64,000 nt of DNA from Glycine soja (Eukaryota > Streptophyta > Magnoliopsida > Fabales > Fabaceae). Below, piece by piece: positions 10,657-23,857 of the stretch. The position numbers and the translations under genes were made by a program. The notes below the pieces were generated by a model, which saw only the letters and a program-made list of their open reading frames with translations, did no database searches and was not told where the DNA came from. The DNA is taken from positions 8,372,501 to 8,436,500 of the forward strand of contig NC_041005.1 in NCBI RefSeq assembly GCF_004193775.1. Reading direction: 5' to 3'. How positions within the stretch are numbered: position 1 is the first letter of the stretch; each line of letters starts with the position of its first letter.

Positions 10657-13600
10657 TGATATCCTCTACCCCTCACATATATACTAACAAAGGAATAAAA
10701 ATTCAAATATTAATTAAAAGTATTTTTTTTTTACATTTTTAAATACAAGTCTTTCAAAGGGATAAAAGGCTCATATTTACTTTATTCTACATCATATTCA
10801 AACTTGTCCAAATAAATAATAAAGTCATCTCGGTTCAAACAAGACCGTCTAAGATTTCATACAATTAATATAAAACCCTATACCCCAATGCCACATCTTA
10901 TCAGAGTGTTGTGTCTCAACGTCCTTCAACACAAGGTTCCTTAAATCAATTCACCTAGTCATCTGCTCCCCCGAACACAAAGTTCAAGATCATCACAAGA
11001 TCCAAACACAAACAACACACGGGGAGTGAGTTATCACATTCCTAACTAATAGAGAAACAAGACAACTAGATATACATATCATATAAACCAAATAAAACTT
11101 ACTTACATGTAATTCACGTAATTCCACCACTTTGTCATTCAAAGTTCACTTTTCATCCATCAATCACACTTTTCAATCATCAATCATATTGCACAAGAAT
11201 CACACACTCTGATTAAGACATAATAACACATCAATTTCATAATAAACAATTAGCAAGCGCATGAGACAGTTATATTAAGACTCAAGCCTATATGCAATGT
11301 GGTACCATGTCAGTGAAAAACCACTCTGAGGCGCTTAGGAGTACATAACAAGACACACCACACAATGGGTTTGTCAAGTCACTCTCACTAAGTAAGATCA
11401 TAGGGAGACCAGTCAGGGTCACGATGTTTTGCGAGAATGCTCCAACCATATGTGATCAGCATAGACTTAAAAGAGCACTAAAACCCGGTGACTCCCAAGG
11501 CCTACATTCCGAAGAGTCCGTCAGGGCCTCTCCCTCCTGATTTAGGTCCAACCCCTAAAATCATTTTAGCACACAGACACTGCTCGTGAATTATACAATA
11601 CCCACGACCTCACACTCATGTTTTAAACACGTATAACATATTGCGCTACAATTTAACACTGGTTCCTAAATAGGAAACCTACATTTTCTCTTTAACGCTG
11701 ATTCCTAAATAGGAAACCTACATTTTCTCTTTAATACTATGCATTTACACTTTTCTCAAGATAACACTAGTCGGGTTATTGTACAATTCACAGCTTATAA
11801 CACAAATAATGTCACATCAAGAGTTAATCACACACTTATTCACAACCAAAACTCATTTACAATTTCACATCTCATAATGTCATAATCCACCATCACATGT
11901 TTTCACGTATCTCATAATTCAACACATGTTCTACTTTACACTCTTATTCAATCTCAATAACAATATTATAATCTCAAGGCAACATATTATTCCACAATTC
12001 ATCACATATTTCATTTATAAGCACTACTCATGAATTATACAATACTCACGACCTCACACTCGTATTTCAAACACGTTTAACACATTGCGCTACAATTTAA
12101 CACTGGTTCCTGAATAGGAAACCTACACTTTCTCTTAAACATTGTGCATCAACGCTTTTCTCAAGATAACACTGGTCGGATTATTGTATAATTCATAGCT
12201 CACAATATAATTATTGTCACATCAAGTGTCAAACACACACACTTATTTACAATCAAATATCATGCCCACAATTTAACATCTCATAATATCACATCATATC
12301 TCATTTTTACATGTATCTCGCAAATTGACACATTCAACTTTGTACTACTCAATCTTCACAATAATATTATAATACCATTATAATAACTTATTATACCTTA
12401 TAACTCATATACACATCACACAATAATAATATTTGCATGCTACAAAACATATATATGTATATGTATATGGTAAATTAAACTACATTGTTTTTAATCAAAG
12501 AATTTCTATAACAATTAATTTAATATTACATCAAAAGAAATTACCACTAGGCATTAACCTTACAATTTTCTTTAATTTATTATTTTAGTATTACAATAAT
12601 TATATACACATAACATATTGATCATTGTCGTAGAAAAATTAGAACAATATAATAATTTGTATAAAATAAGTCATTGAATAATATTATTTAAAATATAATT
12701 TACGTTAATAAAAAGAGCTTAATTTTTCTAAGGGGTTCACACTCAATACAAGAACACATCAATTTCACAGCAATTTCTCATTGGGACATCAACTGATTCA
12801 TCAAACATATATAATTCACTGTAATAATTATAAGGATAAAATGAAAATTGCGAAAACACCCAAAAACCCATTCTAATTGATATTTCTAAGGATTCCTACA
12901 CATGCTCTCACTAATCCCCAATTGTAAATAACTCATCCCTTACCTCTAAGCGGGCTCACGTGTCTTCAGACAGCGATAGCAGCATCTCTAGCGGTTTCCT
13001 GAGATTCCTCCAGTTTTTCCTCTAATTGCTCCGATAGAGTTTTCAAACATTAGAGAGACAGAGAAGGGATTGAAGCCTTCACTTGTACTGTCTTGGTGCG
13101 ATTCCTTTTTCTCTATCCTTTAATATTATCTTGCAAATTCCAACGGTGAAGGTGTGTGTAACTGAATCGAGAACTACATATCAAAATTTCATGAAAATCC
13201 AACGGTTAACAAAACCGGGATCGTAGTTTTACTGAGACCATTTTGGGTTTCTGCGGGAAAGGAAAAGATTACGATGCGAAAGGTATTTCTCTCAGCTCAA
13301 ACATGATATCAAAATTCCCAACGGTGAGAATGCTCAGAATTGGGTTGCGAAAATGATGCTCAAATTTCACAATGATCCAACGGTGAATGACTCTGAGATC
13401 GTCGTTTTTCTGAGACAGGTTTAGTGGGCTGCAGGAAAAAGAAATAATTTTAAAAGGAGAAGGGAAAAAACGAAAATGAGGAAAAGAAGAAACATCGTCA
13501 GTCTGAAAACTGACCTAACATCGCTATTTATACCTAGGGTACACACAACTTATTATTACTCTATTTATTTGTTTTTAATATTTTATAAAAAAAAAGAACT

Positions 13601-13768
13601 CTATTTTATTCCTTACCAAATGAATAAATCAAATGTCTTTTTTTCCCTTCAAATCATTATTTCTCATTATTTATTTATTTATAAAAAACCTGATCATTTT
13701 TTTAAAACTCTATTTATTTAAAAATAAAAATTCTTTTTAAATTGACTTACGAAAAATGGGATGTTACA
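10657..13768 (+). mobile_element. Inner long solo LTR, about 3.1 kb, nested in the outer LTR
   Basis: The element starts TGATATCCTCTACCCC at 10657 and ends GAAAAATGGGATGTTACA at 13768, so it has TG..CA ends. It is flanked by GTATG (10652-10656) and GTGTG (13769-13773), a 5-bp target duplication with one mismatch. The sequence on either side is continuous when compared with the same region inside this LTR itself (about 11165-11225, inverted). A TATA-like CTATTTATACC at 13524-13534 sits about 240 bp before the end, which points to plus-strand transcription. No gag or pol is attached, so it is a solo LTR. Its great length fits long-LTR Ty3/gypsy lineages such as Ogre/Tat, which is inference only. 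Confidence 0.85.
11575..12250 (+). repeat. Internal direct repeats in the inner LTR
   Basis: The block starting CACTGCTCGTGAATTATAC near 11578 is repeated about 440 bp later at 12023. Both contain CACGACCTCACACTC, the TTGCGCTACAATTTAACACTGG block and TTTTCTCAAGATAACAC. Within the first copy, a roughly 46-bp unit with CCTAAATAGGAAACCTAC is doubled again (about 11661 and 11702). Confidence 0.85.
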
Positions 13769-14302
13769 GTGTGATTCATGTGTAATATGATTGGCGATTG
13801 ATAAAAATGATTTTTAAATGATAAAGTGGTGAAGTGACGTAGATTGTATTAAGTTGGACTATATTATAAATACTTCTATAATTTATTTTGAGTATGTCTT
13901 TGTTTATTTGTATTTTTTTAGAAATGTGATAACTCACTCCTTGTGTGTTATTTGTGTTTGGATCATGTGATGATTTCGAATCTTGTGTTCGTGAGAGCAG
14001 ATAACTAGGTGGATGACTTTAGAACCTCGTGCTAGAAGACACTAAGACATAATGTTCCGATAGGATGTGACATTTGGGATGTGTTTTTATTTTAATTGTA
14101 TGATGTTATTTTATTTTACCTTATTGATTTTACAAAATATCTTTTGTAAATTTTGATGGTCTTGTTCTGAGCTGGATATATTTTTAATAAATTTTATTTG
14201 ATACTAATAAAATGAATGTAAATTTTTTACTTACGTTAGTTTGTTTATTTGTATTTTTATATATTTTATTTATTTATATGTATGCCGAGATAGAGGGTGT
14301 CA

Positions 14303-15776
14303 TATACAACCCCAAACTTTTATAATTAAATCATTTTATTCTATGGATTCTTTCCATTTCCATGAAAGAGGTTTGCCAAACTCGTGGTGAGTTACAAAAC
14401 AAATTTAAAGTAGGAGTGAGTGCACGTAATGAATGAACAGGAAACAAATAGGACTGCCTTGAGACTAAATCTTTCAAGCAGAAAAGGCCAAAATATAAAC
14501 TGTAGAGGGTAGGGTGCTAAGAAAAAATGAGACTATAATTGCAAGGAGAAAAAACATCTCCATAGGTTAATTAAAAGAATGACTTAAAAAATAATGCAGC
14601 TATTGCTATATATATCTTCATTCTTCCTACCTACCACACAGCTTCCGTTCATTTTGCTTGTAGAACGTGGCCATTGATCGCAACATGTAAAGATTTTCAA
14701 AAAGTCGGTTCTTTGTGGAAAAAACTAGTCCTTGTCACCTCACATAGTAAGACTAGGCCTACAGGAATAGGTTAACTAAAGTTAGTTGTCTGCAATAACG
14801 TTGTAAGGGCAATTTTCTTATTAAAACTCCCCCGCGTAAATAATACATTGACTTTCATGAAACAAAATCTAATCCATTTTGAGATATGTTGAACCAATTC
14901 TTTGTCAATATCCTGATAATTAGTTTTTGACCTTGCACTTCCAAAGTGCATTAATATTTCCAGGAACATATTTGTATATTTGTAAAAGTTCTAAAAATGT
15001 AATGCAACTGCAATTGCAATTGTGATCACATTTGTCTATGATCGTCTACAATATCAAAAAATGTAATGAAACTGCAATTTATAACCATACTGTTGAATGA
15101 CTATTGACCCTAGATTCTAGGAAACTCTAAGTTCAACTCATGTGCTATCACATGGAAGGGAGTTAAAGAAACAGCAGGAATAGTTTGAATGAAATCAATA
15201 CGTGGTTAATACAGAATCTTAGCTCAAAGTGAAACAAAAATAGATGGGAAGTGACACATGCCAAGAAAGCACAGAAAGAGGGGAGCATCCTCTTTCATTG
15301 GTCAATTTCTTTTGTTGTCATTCAGGAAAGACAAATCCTAAGATGCCTTATTACCTTCTCTATGTGCCTTTGTGGAAACTTCCCCTTCCTTCCACAATGG
15401 AAAATTTTTCTGCACTTTCATTTTCATCTTGGACAGAGAGAGGTAGCAGTGTCAATAAAAGAGAAAACAACACTTGAAACAAACAAGTACTTTTGTCATT
15501 CTGCAAAGCACCATAGAACTTTGGGACACTGCAACCCTATGGAGAATTTGCCAGTGATAACTAATGTTCATGTAAATAGGTAAAAGTATCATAAACCCTC
15601 TTCTTAAGGGTGTGGCTGTAATTTGACACCCTACACAAGACTTGAAAAAAATTAAACTCTCCCCATCCTTAACGTCAATGTTGGAGTGCTATCCGGCAAT
15701 GAAAACCACCTTAAGCACCCCGTTCCACAAATCATTAAAGTAAGATGATGATTGATTATGAGTCTCCATCTTCAAC
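14303..15776. other. Upstream region of the INO gene; no gene recognised
   Basis: AT-rich, non-coding. Frames at 15244-15583 are short, start without context and match nothing I recognise. The last few hundred bases are the likely promoter of the YABBY gene that starts at 15882. Confidence 0.5.
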
Positions 15777-15783
15777 TATAAAT
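15777..15783 (+). promoter_or_regulatory. Candidate TATA box of the INO gene
   Basis: TATAAAT within ACTATAAATGCC lies 99 bp before the start codon. A transcription start near 15810 would give a short 5' leader rich in CT and CACA, typical of plants. Confidence 0.55.
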
Positions 15784-15881
15784 GCCTCCTAGTGTCAAAA
15801 GAGCTACACCTTCATCTCCCTATCTCTTCTTTCTCTTACACTATAACACACACTCTCACAAATTCAGACAGATAGACACCA

Positions 15882-17752
15882 ATGTCAACACTGAACCATC
15901 TTTTTGATCTTCCTGAACAGATATGTTACATACAATGTGGATTCTGTAGCACTATTTTAATGGTAATGAACTCTTTGGTCAGTTTAACTTCACTTCCAGA
16001 GTTCACGTGGTTTTATTTTCTAACTGCACTTGTTGAGTTCATGTGGTCTATATTTTTTAATTCAACTTTCTGTATTTCATTTTTCTGTTTTCAATTCAAC
16101 TGTGAGAAGCAGGTAAGTGTCCCATGCAGCAGTTTGTCAATGGTGGTGACAGTAAGATGCGGGCACTGCACAAGCCTCTTTTCTGTTAATATGTCGAAAG
16201 CTTCTTTTATCCCTTTCCACCTCTTAGCATCTCTTAGTCATCTTGAGGTGATGGGTTATTACCTTGCAATTTCTATATTTATTTCCTTTGGAATTTTATC
16301 TCAAAATGCATTTGTGACTGTCTCCACTCTCCAGCCAAAAGAAAGTAGTCCAGAAGCAGATGCTAACAAGACTTTGAACAGCCATAGTGCATCCATGATG
16401 ACCTATTCTGATTGTGAGGAAGAGGATGTAATTCCAATGAGTCATCATGTTGTGAATAAACGTATGTAAGGCAATGTTACTTTAATAATGAGATGAGCTA
16501 TTGAGTTTGAAGCAAGTTTTGTGCACTCATACAGCTTCCTCATAAATTTGTTTTTTGATGCATGGACTGTATACAGCGCCAGAGAAGAGACAACGAACAC
16601 CATCTGCTTATAACTGCTTCATCAAGTAATGATTCAATAAACAAAGTTGTATAGAACTGGTTAAACTTCAAACTTTAAATTCTAATGTGATTACTAGTTT
16701 AATGCAGGAAGGAGATTAAAAGGCTAAAGGCTGAAAACCCTGACATGGCCCACAAGGAAGCTTTTAGTACAGCTGCAAAAAATGTAAGGTCCAATTTTTT
16801 AAGCTGCTTATTAGTTCAACTCATTTGCAAATTTGGCAGTCTTTATAAGATTGGTGAAAATATTGGGAAGAGAAGAAGGGTACTTTTCTTAAGCTTTATC
16901 TTGAAAATATTTGTCATTTTCAGTGGGCCAATTTTCCCCAAACTCAGTGGTGCAGAGGAGATGAAGAGAGCTGTAGCCAGACAGATCAACTTGTGAACTC
17001 ACAAGTGGACCCTCCTGATGCTGAGGTTAAAGCATAATTATTTGAAGAACTCAGCAATTTCTTCATTTAAGACAGAAGGTTCTCTTATAACACAAACAAA
17101 TTACTTGAGCTGATTAAAACTTGTTATTAGTAGGAGATTCTTTGGTTTGCCACTGTGTGCATCTATCTTAAGTATTGCGTGTCCCTTTCTTCATATCACA
17201 GGAAAAATAGAAGTAGGCTCCATTCATTCAATAGCAAAGACTTATCCGTATAGTGATTGCCAATCAAAGTGACATTGAGACATTAAACCATTATTAGAAA
17301 TTATTATAGATCCTCAAAAAATTATAATCAGTATTTGATGTTGATTAGCATGGTATTCTCAAAAGATGTAGAGCTCCCATTAAAGATTTACTAACCCCTA
17401 GAATATGAGACAAGATGAAATTTGACAAAGAGGACCTAAAGTAACAATGACACTAAAAGTAAATAAGACAACACGGTAATACTAACACAAAATTGCAATC
17501 TTGGTATTTTCATAATGTAATGTCTGTAGCTAGTCAATTTCCTGGCACTGTCCTTCATTTGTGTCAACTTTTCTAGAGTAATGTAGATGTACTTCTCATA
17601 CTTTAAGCCTACTCTTCTTACTATAGTAATTCACCCTTGTAATGAGTGTGTCACTTCATGTGTGAAACTTTCAGGTCAATGAAGAAGGTCAAGGATTCCG
17701 TGGAAGAAAGGTCCCAAGAAATTCCATCTTGGAAAGGACACAGTTTGAATGA
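15882..17752 (+). CDS. INO: INNER NO OUTER-type YABBY transcription factor (YABBY4)
   Basis: Seven exons encode 215 aa: 15882-15962, 16113-16247, 16335-16461, 16577-16625, 16708-16783, 16924-17025 and 17675-17752. All introns are GT-AG and the phases agree. The N-terminal half carries the YABBY C2C2 zinc finger (CGFC in exon 1, CGHC in exon 2). The C-terminal half carries the HMG-like YABBY domain from EKRQRTPSAYNCF through AHKEAFSTAAKNW. The start MSTLNHLFDLPEQICYIQCG and the end FRGRKVPRNSILERTQFE are diagnostic of INO rather than CRC, FIL or YAB2/5. In Arabidopsis INO is a nuclear DNA-binding factor needed for growth of the outer integument of the ovule; the same role here is inference. 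Odd feature: introns 1 (150 bp) and 2 (87 bp) are multiples of three without in-frame stops, so the frame stays open from 15882 through exon 3. Confidence 0.94.
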
Positions 17753-19494
17753 AGAAAGCTCAGCTTATGTGACATAACAAGCTTATTTTCTGTCTTTATG
17801 GTTGCCTCTAAATAGTTTTCCTAATTAAGAAAAGATGCTCTCGGTAATGAAAACGAATTAAGAAGGGTTGAGACTTGAGAGCTGACAATTTGAGACTTTA
17901 GGAAGTGCTTTACATTGATACTTTTATCTGACACCTTTATTTTACAGCATACCAGTTCCATTAACTAGTCTTCAGGACCACAAATGTTTTTTTTCTATTG
18001 TTTTTATGTTGTTGGTTCTAATAAATGTTCATTTGTTAAGTGTTCCTTGATGTTAATTCTCAAACTCTGTGCATGTTATTAAGGGAAAAGTAGCAGATGA
18101 TGGCTACATATTTTCGTGATAGATAAACATGCATCGCATTTATTGGAACGGAAACTCAACGTATAAAAAATGTTAGCCACGTAATTGAAACTTTAAAGAC
18201 TGTTGTTAGCTGATTTGCGTTAGTTGATTTTATCATATTACTACAGAATCCGATTTTCTTATGTTTTCAATTCCCTCGAAATCAAGTTCAATCTAAGATG
18301 TTCTTGATCTGTAGTCGCTAGTCACGTACTAGTAATACACAAACGCGCAACAACATCCTTGGAGCTAAAAATATTACAAGTCAATTCCTTTTTTTTTTTA
18401 ACAGAATTACAAGTCAATCCTTAAAACAATCATCATTCTGGCTAGAGACAAATGCTTAACCTAGCATTATTACCTCTGATCCATCTTTAACTGACTAGAT
18501 AAAAATCCACACATTACCCTGTCATAAATTTCAAAATTTAATTATTGTTTATTAATGAGAAATATCAATTATAGCACAAAAATAATAAGAATAAGGAAAA
18601 ATTGAAAATTTATGACATCAGAAAATAGAATTAAAAGCTAAATTTGCAATAAGAGGAATGTGAGTTATCATGATTATTTAGTGCATTTGGTTTGCAATTG
18701 CAAACCCCCAAACGTCCGACGGAGAAGCTACAAATTCTTGTTTCTCATTTTTATGATTTGGAAAGTGGAAATTCCTTGATGCAAATAGGTTCTCAAACAC
18801 TATTTTTTTTTATTAAAAAAAGAGCTCTTTTTTTGTTAAATACACAGTAAATTGAAAATTCTTATTGCAGATTTCTTTATTAGATAGAAAGATGAGTTCG
18901 CACATGGCAAGATTGAAATAAGAAATGAAAATGAATATGAACAATGACAAATAAGAATTAAAAGGACCAATTATAGATTTCTAATAATAGAACACTATTA
19001 ACAACAAACTCTTTTCAACACGTTTTGTTGCTGGTTGAAATTATCTAATCCTATTCATTTGAGAATACAACCCACATATAATGAAAGTGAATAAATTTCA
19101 CCCAATAAAAATATATAAAAAAAGCATGTGTTCCTGACATTTCCAAAAATGTGAAAATGGTATATTAATTGGGAAAAATTAGTATAAAACACGAAAGGTC
19201 AACAAACCAAAAGTGGGGAATAATCGTGAATTTTTATGTGCCAATTAACTTGTTTGCATGTGGCATCCTTCTAAAGTTTGGTCTGTCATATAATACCATT
19301 GTATGAGATATTAACATAAACTGTCTCTTGTCATAGCTCCTCTAAAGAACCGATAACAAACATACTTGCTCTGAACCAGCACACAAACATGAACTGCTTG
19401 TAAAAATGCAATTCAAAAAAGAAAACAAAAATCGATACATTGCCATAGGCCATGGAATGCAACTGAAACATCATCTGTTATTCCTTAAGCCTTC
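17753..19494. other. Intergenic region between INO and RPB10
   Basis: It holds the 3' untranslated region of the INO gene (to roughly 18060 by eye) and the 3' side of the convergent RPB10 gene. The rest is AT-rich and I see no gene or element ends. Confidence 0.5.
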
Positions 19495-20068
<574 letters not shown>

Positions 20069-21104
20069 TTTTCTCTTCTCTGCTCAGTACTCACAACAAA
20101 ACCACGCCCTTCTTTATATTGTTTTTTAAGATGTAAGAAACGAATTAACAGAGAATGAGAAGATGATGAAATCGAAAGAGGAAGAAACGAACCCACTCTA
20201 ATAATGTGCTTGCCGTAGTGACTGTGACTCTGATCAACTAACGCCGGTGACTGGAAAGGCTATTTCATGAACAAATTGAAAATACGATATTGATATTATA
20301 GTCGTGCCCTCCCTCTCTGTCTTGCCATGAAGGTCATGTTATATATTCACGTGAGATGAAAACTAGGATTTCCAGTAGGATTCTTTGGTTATAGCAACCC
20401 TTTAAAAAGCAAACTTTATGGGTTTTAAAAGGTACCAATCATCTGCCTTATTAAAATGCAGCTTCCAATTCTCATCCAAAATTCCATTTTTCAAAACAAG
20501 GCAGGAATCCAGGCTTTGTCGTTCACCTTTTCAGTTTCTTTTACTTCAAGTCATTGCTTCGGTTGACCAACCATATCAAACACTGTATGGATAGGATTGG
20601 ATCCGATTCTCTTGAAAAAATTTGTTGTTATTATTTTTATTAAGAGGAGGAATCGGTTTATTTATGCATAACAGCAGTAAGTATTATGTTGTTGAAGGTT
20701 CGCGATTGTAGAATTGGTTTTCTGCTTTGAATCTACCATTACGCCAATTTTGTACCAACTTGCGTTTATTCCTCTAGATTCTAGATTGTGTGAAAATGGG
20801 TGTCTATGTTCAATGCATATACAAATTTCAGGAGAGATGTTTCTTTTAAAAGTTTGTGTTGTTGGCTATGACCTGTGAATCAATCTATGCTTTGGCGTGT
20901 ACACAAGACCCCCTGAAGAACAAACCCACGCATCCTAATTATAACACAATAAACTCTTTGTTTTTCTGCTTGAAATCCAAGTAACTCTAATATTTTGTGA
21001 TTTTGAATGCTAAAAGAGCTTGTACTTTTTTCTCTGCCCTCGTGAAGATAGATTCTGTTAATATCTTTTTCCCTCCCTCTTTCAAGCTTTGTCTTCGACA
21101 CTAC
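20069..21104. other. 5' side of RPB10 and of the broken gene at 21.1 kb
   Basis: The first 200 bases are the likely leader and promoter of the minus-strand RPB10 gene. The rest is AT-rich; parts may be upstream exons or introns of the relic that starts near 21105, but I cannot read any with confidence. Confidence 0.4.
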
Positions 21105-21260
21105 ATGAGAATGGATGTGGCTTTTTCCCATCACTCATGGTGGTTGTGGAATGGGAAACATCAAGAGCCAAGAATCTCAAATGGGTCTACCATAAATTCT
21201 TCGGCTGATTCTGTTATGTGGGAATTGGATGGTTTTAGATTTTCATTTGTTAGGCAAACG

Positions 21261-21694
21261 TGTTGGACATTTTAGTGTAATTGATCTCTTTATTATGTTA
21301 AAATAAGAGTGCACGCTTATTTTAATGTAATAACGAGATGTTCGGTTTAGGCAAATTTTGAAAGTTACATGGAAGTTACTAAAATTTCCATCAACGGTTG
21401 GAAGTTACATGGAAGTTACTAAAACTTCCATCAACGGCAGTTTTTTAAAAAGAAATAACTTCCATCAACCGCCAAAAACCACCTTTTCTTTTATCATAAA
21501 TAATCATTCTGGTTCAGAAAGTATAACGGTGTGATAAAACATACAAGACCAAAACAAAACTCTTGAATTATAATCTTCTGATTTTATCCGATTGAACAAT
21601 TTTGGTTGAACCCCGAAATTTGATTCAATCTGAAAGTGTTATACACGACTTCAGATTTATCCAGTATCATCTCGATTTTTCAAATTAACCAACA
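21261..21694 (+). repeat. 5' LTR of the Copia element
   Basis: 434 bp, TG..CA ends, containing the 41-bp tandem duplication that the 3' LTR lacks. Confidence 0.93.
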
Positions 21695-21718
21695 AAAGAT
21701 TGAATCAAATTTTTCGAG

Positions 21719-23857
21719 ATGACGAACGATAGTTCGAAGATGACAAGCAAGTTTGCGAAGTTGGACAAGTTTGAAGGGCAGGATTTCAGAAGATGGCAGA
21801 AGAAGATGCACTTTCTCTTGACAACATTGAAGGTGGTGTATGTGCTGAGTACACCGATGTCGGTGTTTATGGAAGACGAAACTCTGGATCAAACAAGGAA
21901 GCGTTCGAAATGGGAGAACGACGATTACATTTGTCGTGGACACATTCTGAACGGTATGTCTGACTCTCTCTTTGATATTTATCAAAATGTTGAGTCTGCT
22001 AAGGAATTATGGGACTCTCTTGAATCCAAGTATATGGCAGAAGATGCTTCAAGTAACAAATTCTTAGTTAGTAATTTCTTTAATTACAAAATGATTGATT
22101 CAAGGCCTGTTATGGAACAATATAATGAACTGCTGCGGATTTTGGGTCAGTTTACTCAACATGATTTGAAAATGGATGAATCCATTGCAGTTTCATCTAT
22201 AATTGATAAACTGTCTTCTTCTTGGAAAGACTTCAAGCATACCTTGAAACATAGGAAGGAAGAGTTGACTCTGGTTCAACTCGGTAGTCATTTTATGATT
22301 GAGGAGTCGCTGAGGGCTCAGGAAATTGACAAAGTCAATGATAAAAACGTAGCAGGTTCCTCTTCCGTTAATATGGTAGAGGAAAGTGGAACAGTTAAGC
22401 AAAATTATAATGCTAAAGGTAACAAACGCAAATTTCAAGGAAGTAAGAACAAAGGTCCAAACAAACAGACAAAATTGTCATGTTGGAAGTGTGGGAAACC
22501 TGGTCATTTAAAGAGGGATTGTCGGGTGTTCAAAGGAAAGAACAAGGCTGGTCCAAGTGGGTCTAATGATCCTGAAAAGCAACAAGGTCAGATTGTAGTG
22601 AATAATTTTAATTCGAATACGAATTCAAATTATGTATCACTAATATCTGATGCATTCTATGTGCAGGATGATGACGTTGCTTGGTGGTTTGATTCGGGAG
22701 CAACAAGCCATGTGTGCAAAGATCGTCGTTGGTTCAAGGAATTTAGACCAATCGATGATGGCTCTATTGTGAAGATGGGCAATGTTGCAACTGAACCAAT
22801 CCTAGGATTAGGTTGTGTGAATTTAGTTTTTACTTTCAGAAAAAGTTTGTATTTGGATAATGTCTTATTTGTACCTGGTATTCGTAAGAACTTATTGTCT
22901 GGTATGGTTTTAAATAATTGTGGTTTCAAGCAAGTACTTGAAAGTGACAAGTACATCTTGTCAAGACATGGTTCGTTTGTTGGATTTGGTTATCGTTGTA
23001 ATGGAATGTTTAAATTAAACATTGATGTTCCTTTTGTTCAAGAATATGTTTGTATGGCCTCGTGTAGTTCTATAATTAATATGACAAAATCAGAAATTTG
23101 GCATGCTAGATTAGGACATGTTCATTACAAAAGATTATAAGATATGTCAAAAACAAGTATGATTCCTCCTTTTGATATGAACATTGAAAAATGCAAAACT
23201 TGCATGTTGATCAAGACCACTAGGAAACCTTTTAAGGATGTTAAAAGTGAGACTAAAGTCTCAGACCTTATTCATAGTGATTTGTGTGATTTGCATGCTA
23301 CTCCATCATTAGGTCATAAAAAATATCTTGTTACTTTTATTGATGATGCATCAAGGTATTGTTATGTATATTTATTAAATACAAAAGATGAAGCTCTTGA
23401 TAAATTTAAAATTTATAAGAAAGAGGTAGAACTTCATCAAAATGGGCTAATCAAAACTCTTCGTACGGATAGGGGAGGTGAGTATTATGATCCGGTTTAT
23501 TTTCAATCTACTGGAATAATACATCAAACTACAGCTCCCTATACACCACAACAGAATGGTGTAGCCAAAAGGAAGAATAGAACCTTGAAAGAAATGGTGA
23601 ATTCCATGTTATCCTATTCGGGTTTAAGTGAAGGATTTTGGGGTAAGGCTATGTTGACAGCCTGTTACTTGTTGAACCGAATTCCTAACAAAAGGAATAA
23701 GGTTACCCCATATGAACTTTGGCACAAAAAGACACCAAATTTGAGTTATCTCAAAATTTGGGGATGTAGGGCTGTGAGAACTCAGCATAATTTGGCCGAT
23801 CATTTAACCAAAGGGTTAAGTAGAGATCTCGTGAAAAGGTCGATTGTGGGATTATGA
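21719..23857 (+). pseudogene. Copia gag-protease-integrase frame lacking most of RT and RNase H
   Basis: A single frame starts at 21719. It has a gag domain with the zinc knuckle CWKCGKPGHLKRDC near residue 255, an aspartic protease site DSGATSHVC near 325, and the start of the integrase zinc-binding region (WHARLGH). A nonsense TAA at 23138-23140 interrupts it; the same frame continues with the integrase core (DLCD, FIDDASRY, RTDRGGEY, TPQQNGVAKRKNRTLKEM). After LKIWGCRAVR it jumps straight to HNLADHLTKGL, which is the very end of Copia RNase H. Most of the usual integrase C-terminus, reverse transcriptase and RNase H is therefore deleted. The element cannot move by itself and would need proteins from another Copia copy. 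Confidence 0.9.

Larger units (their letters stand above)
8541..14302 (-). mobile_element. Outer long solo LTR (minus), split by a nested copy
   Basis: Reading the minus strand from 14302, the LTR begins TGACACCCTCTATCTC. It runs to about 13769, is interrupted by the inner LTR (10657-13768), and resumes at 10656 down to 8541, where it ends in GAGATGTTACC, a mutated form of the family end GGGATGTTACA. Joined, it is about 2.6 kb. Each part matches the inner copy in inverted order, for example 10990-11030 against 13935-13990, and 13140-13240 against 8900-9010. I found no convincing target duplication for this outer copy and no internal coding region next to it. Confidence 0.8.

Noticed and set aside
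15244..15583. Overlapping plus-strand frames of 77 and 110 codons upstream of INO
   Set aside because: Two frames over the same bases, no recognisable domain, no splice context. They lie in the likely promoter region of the INO gene.
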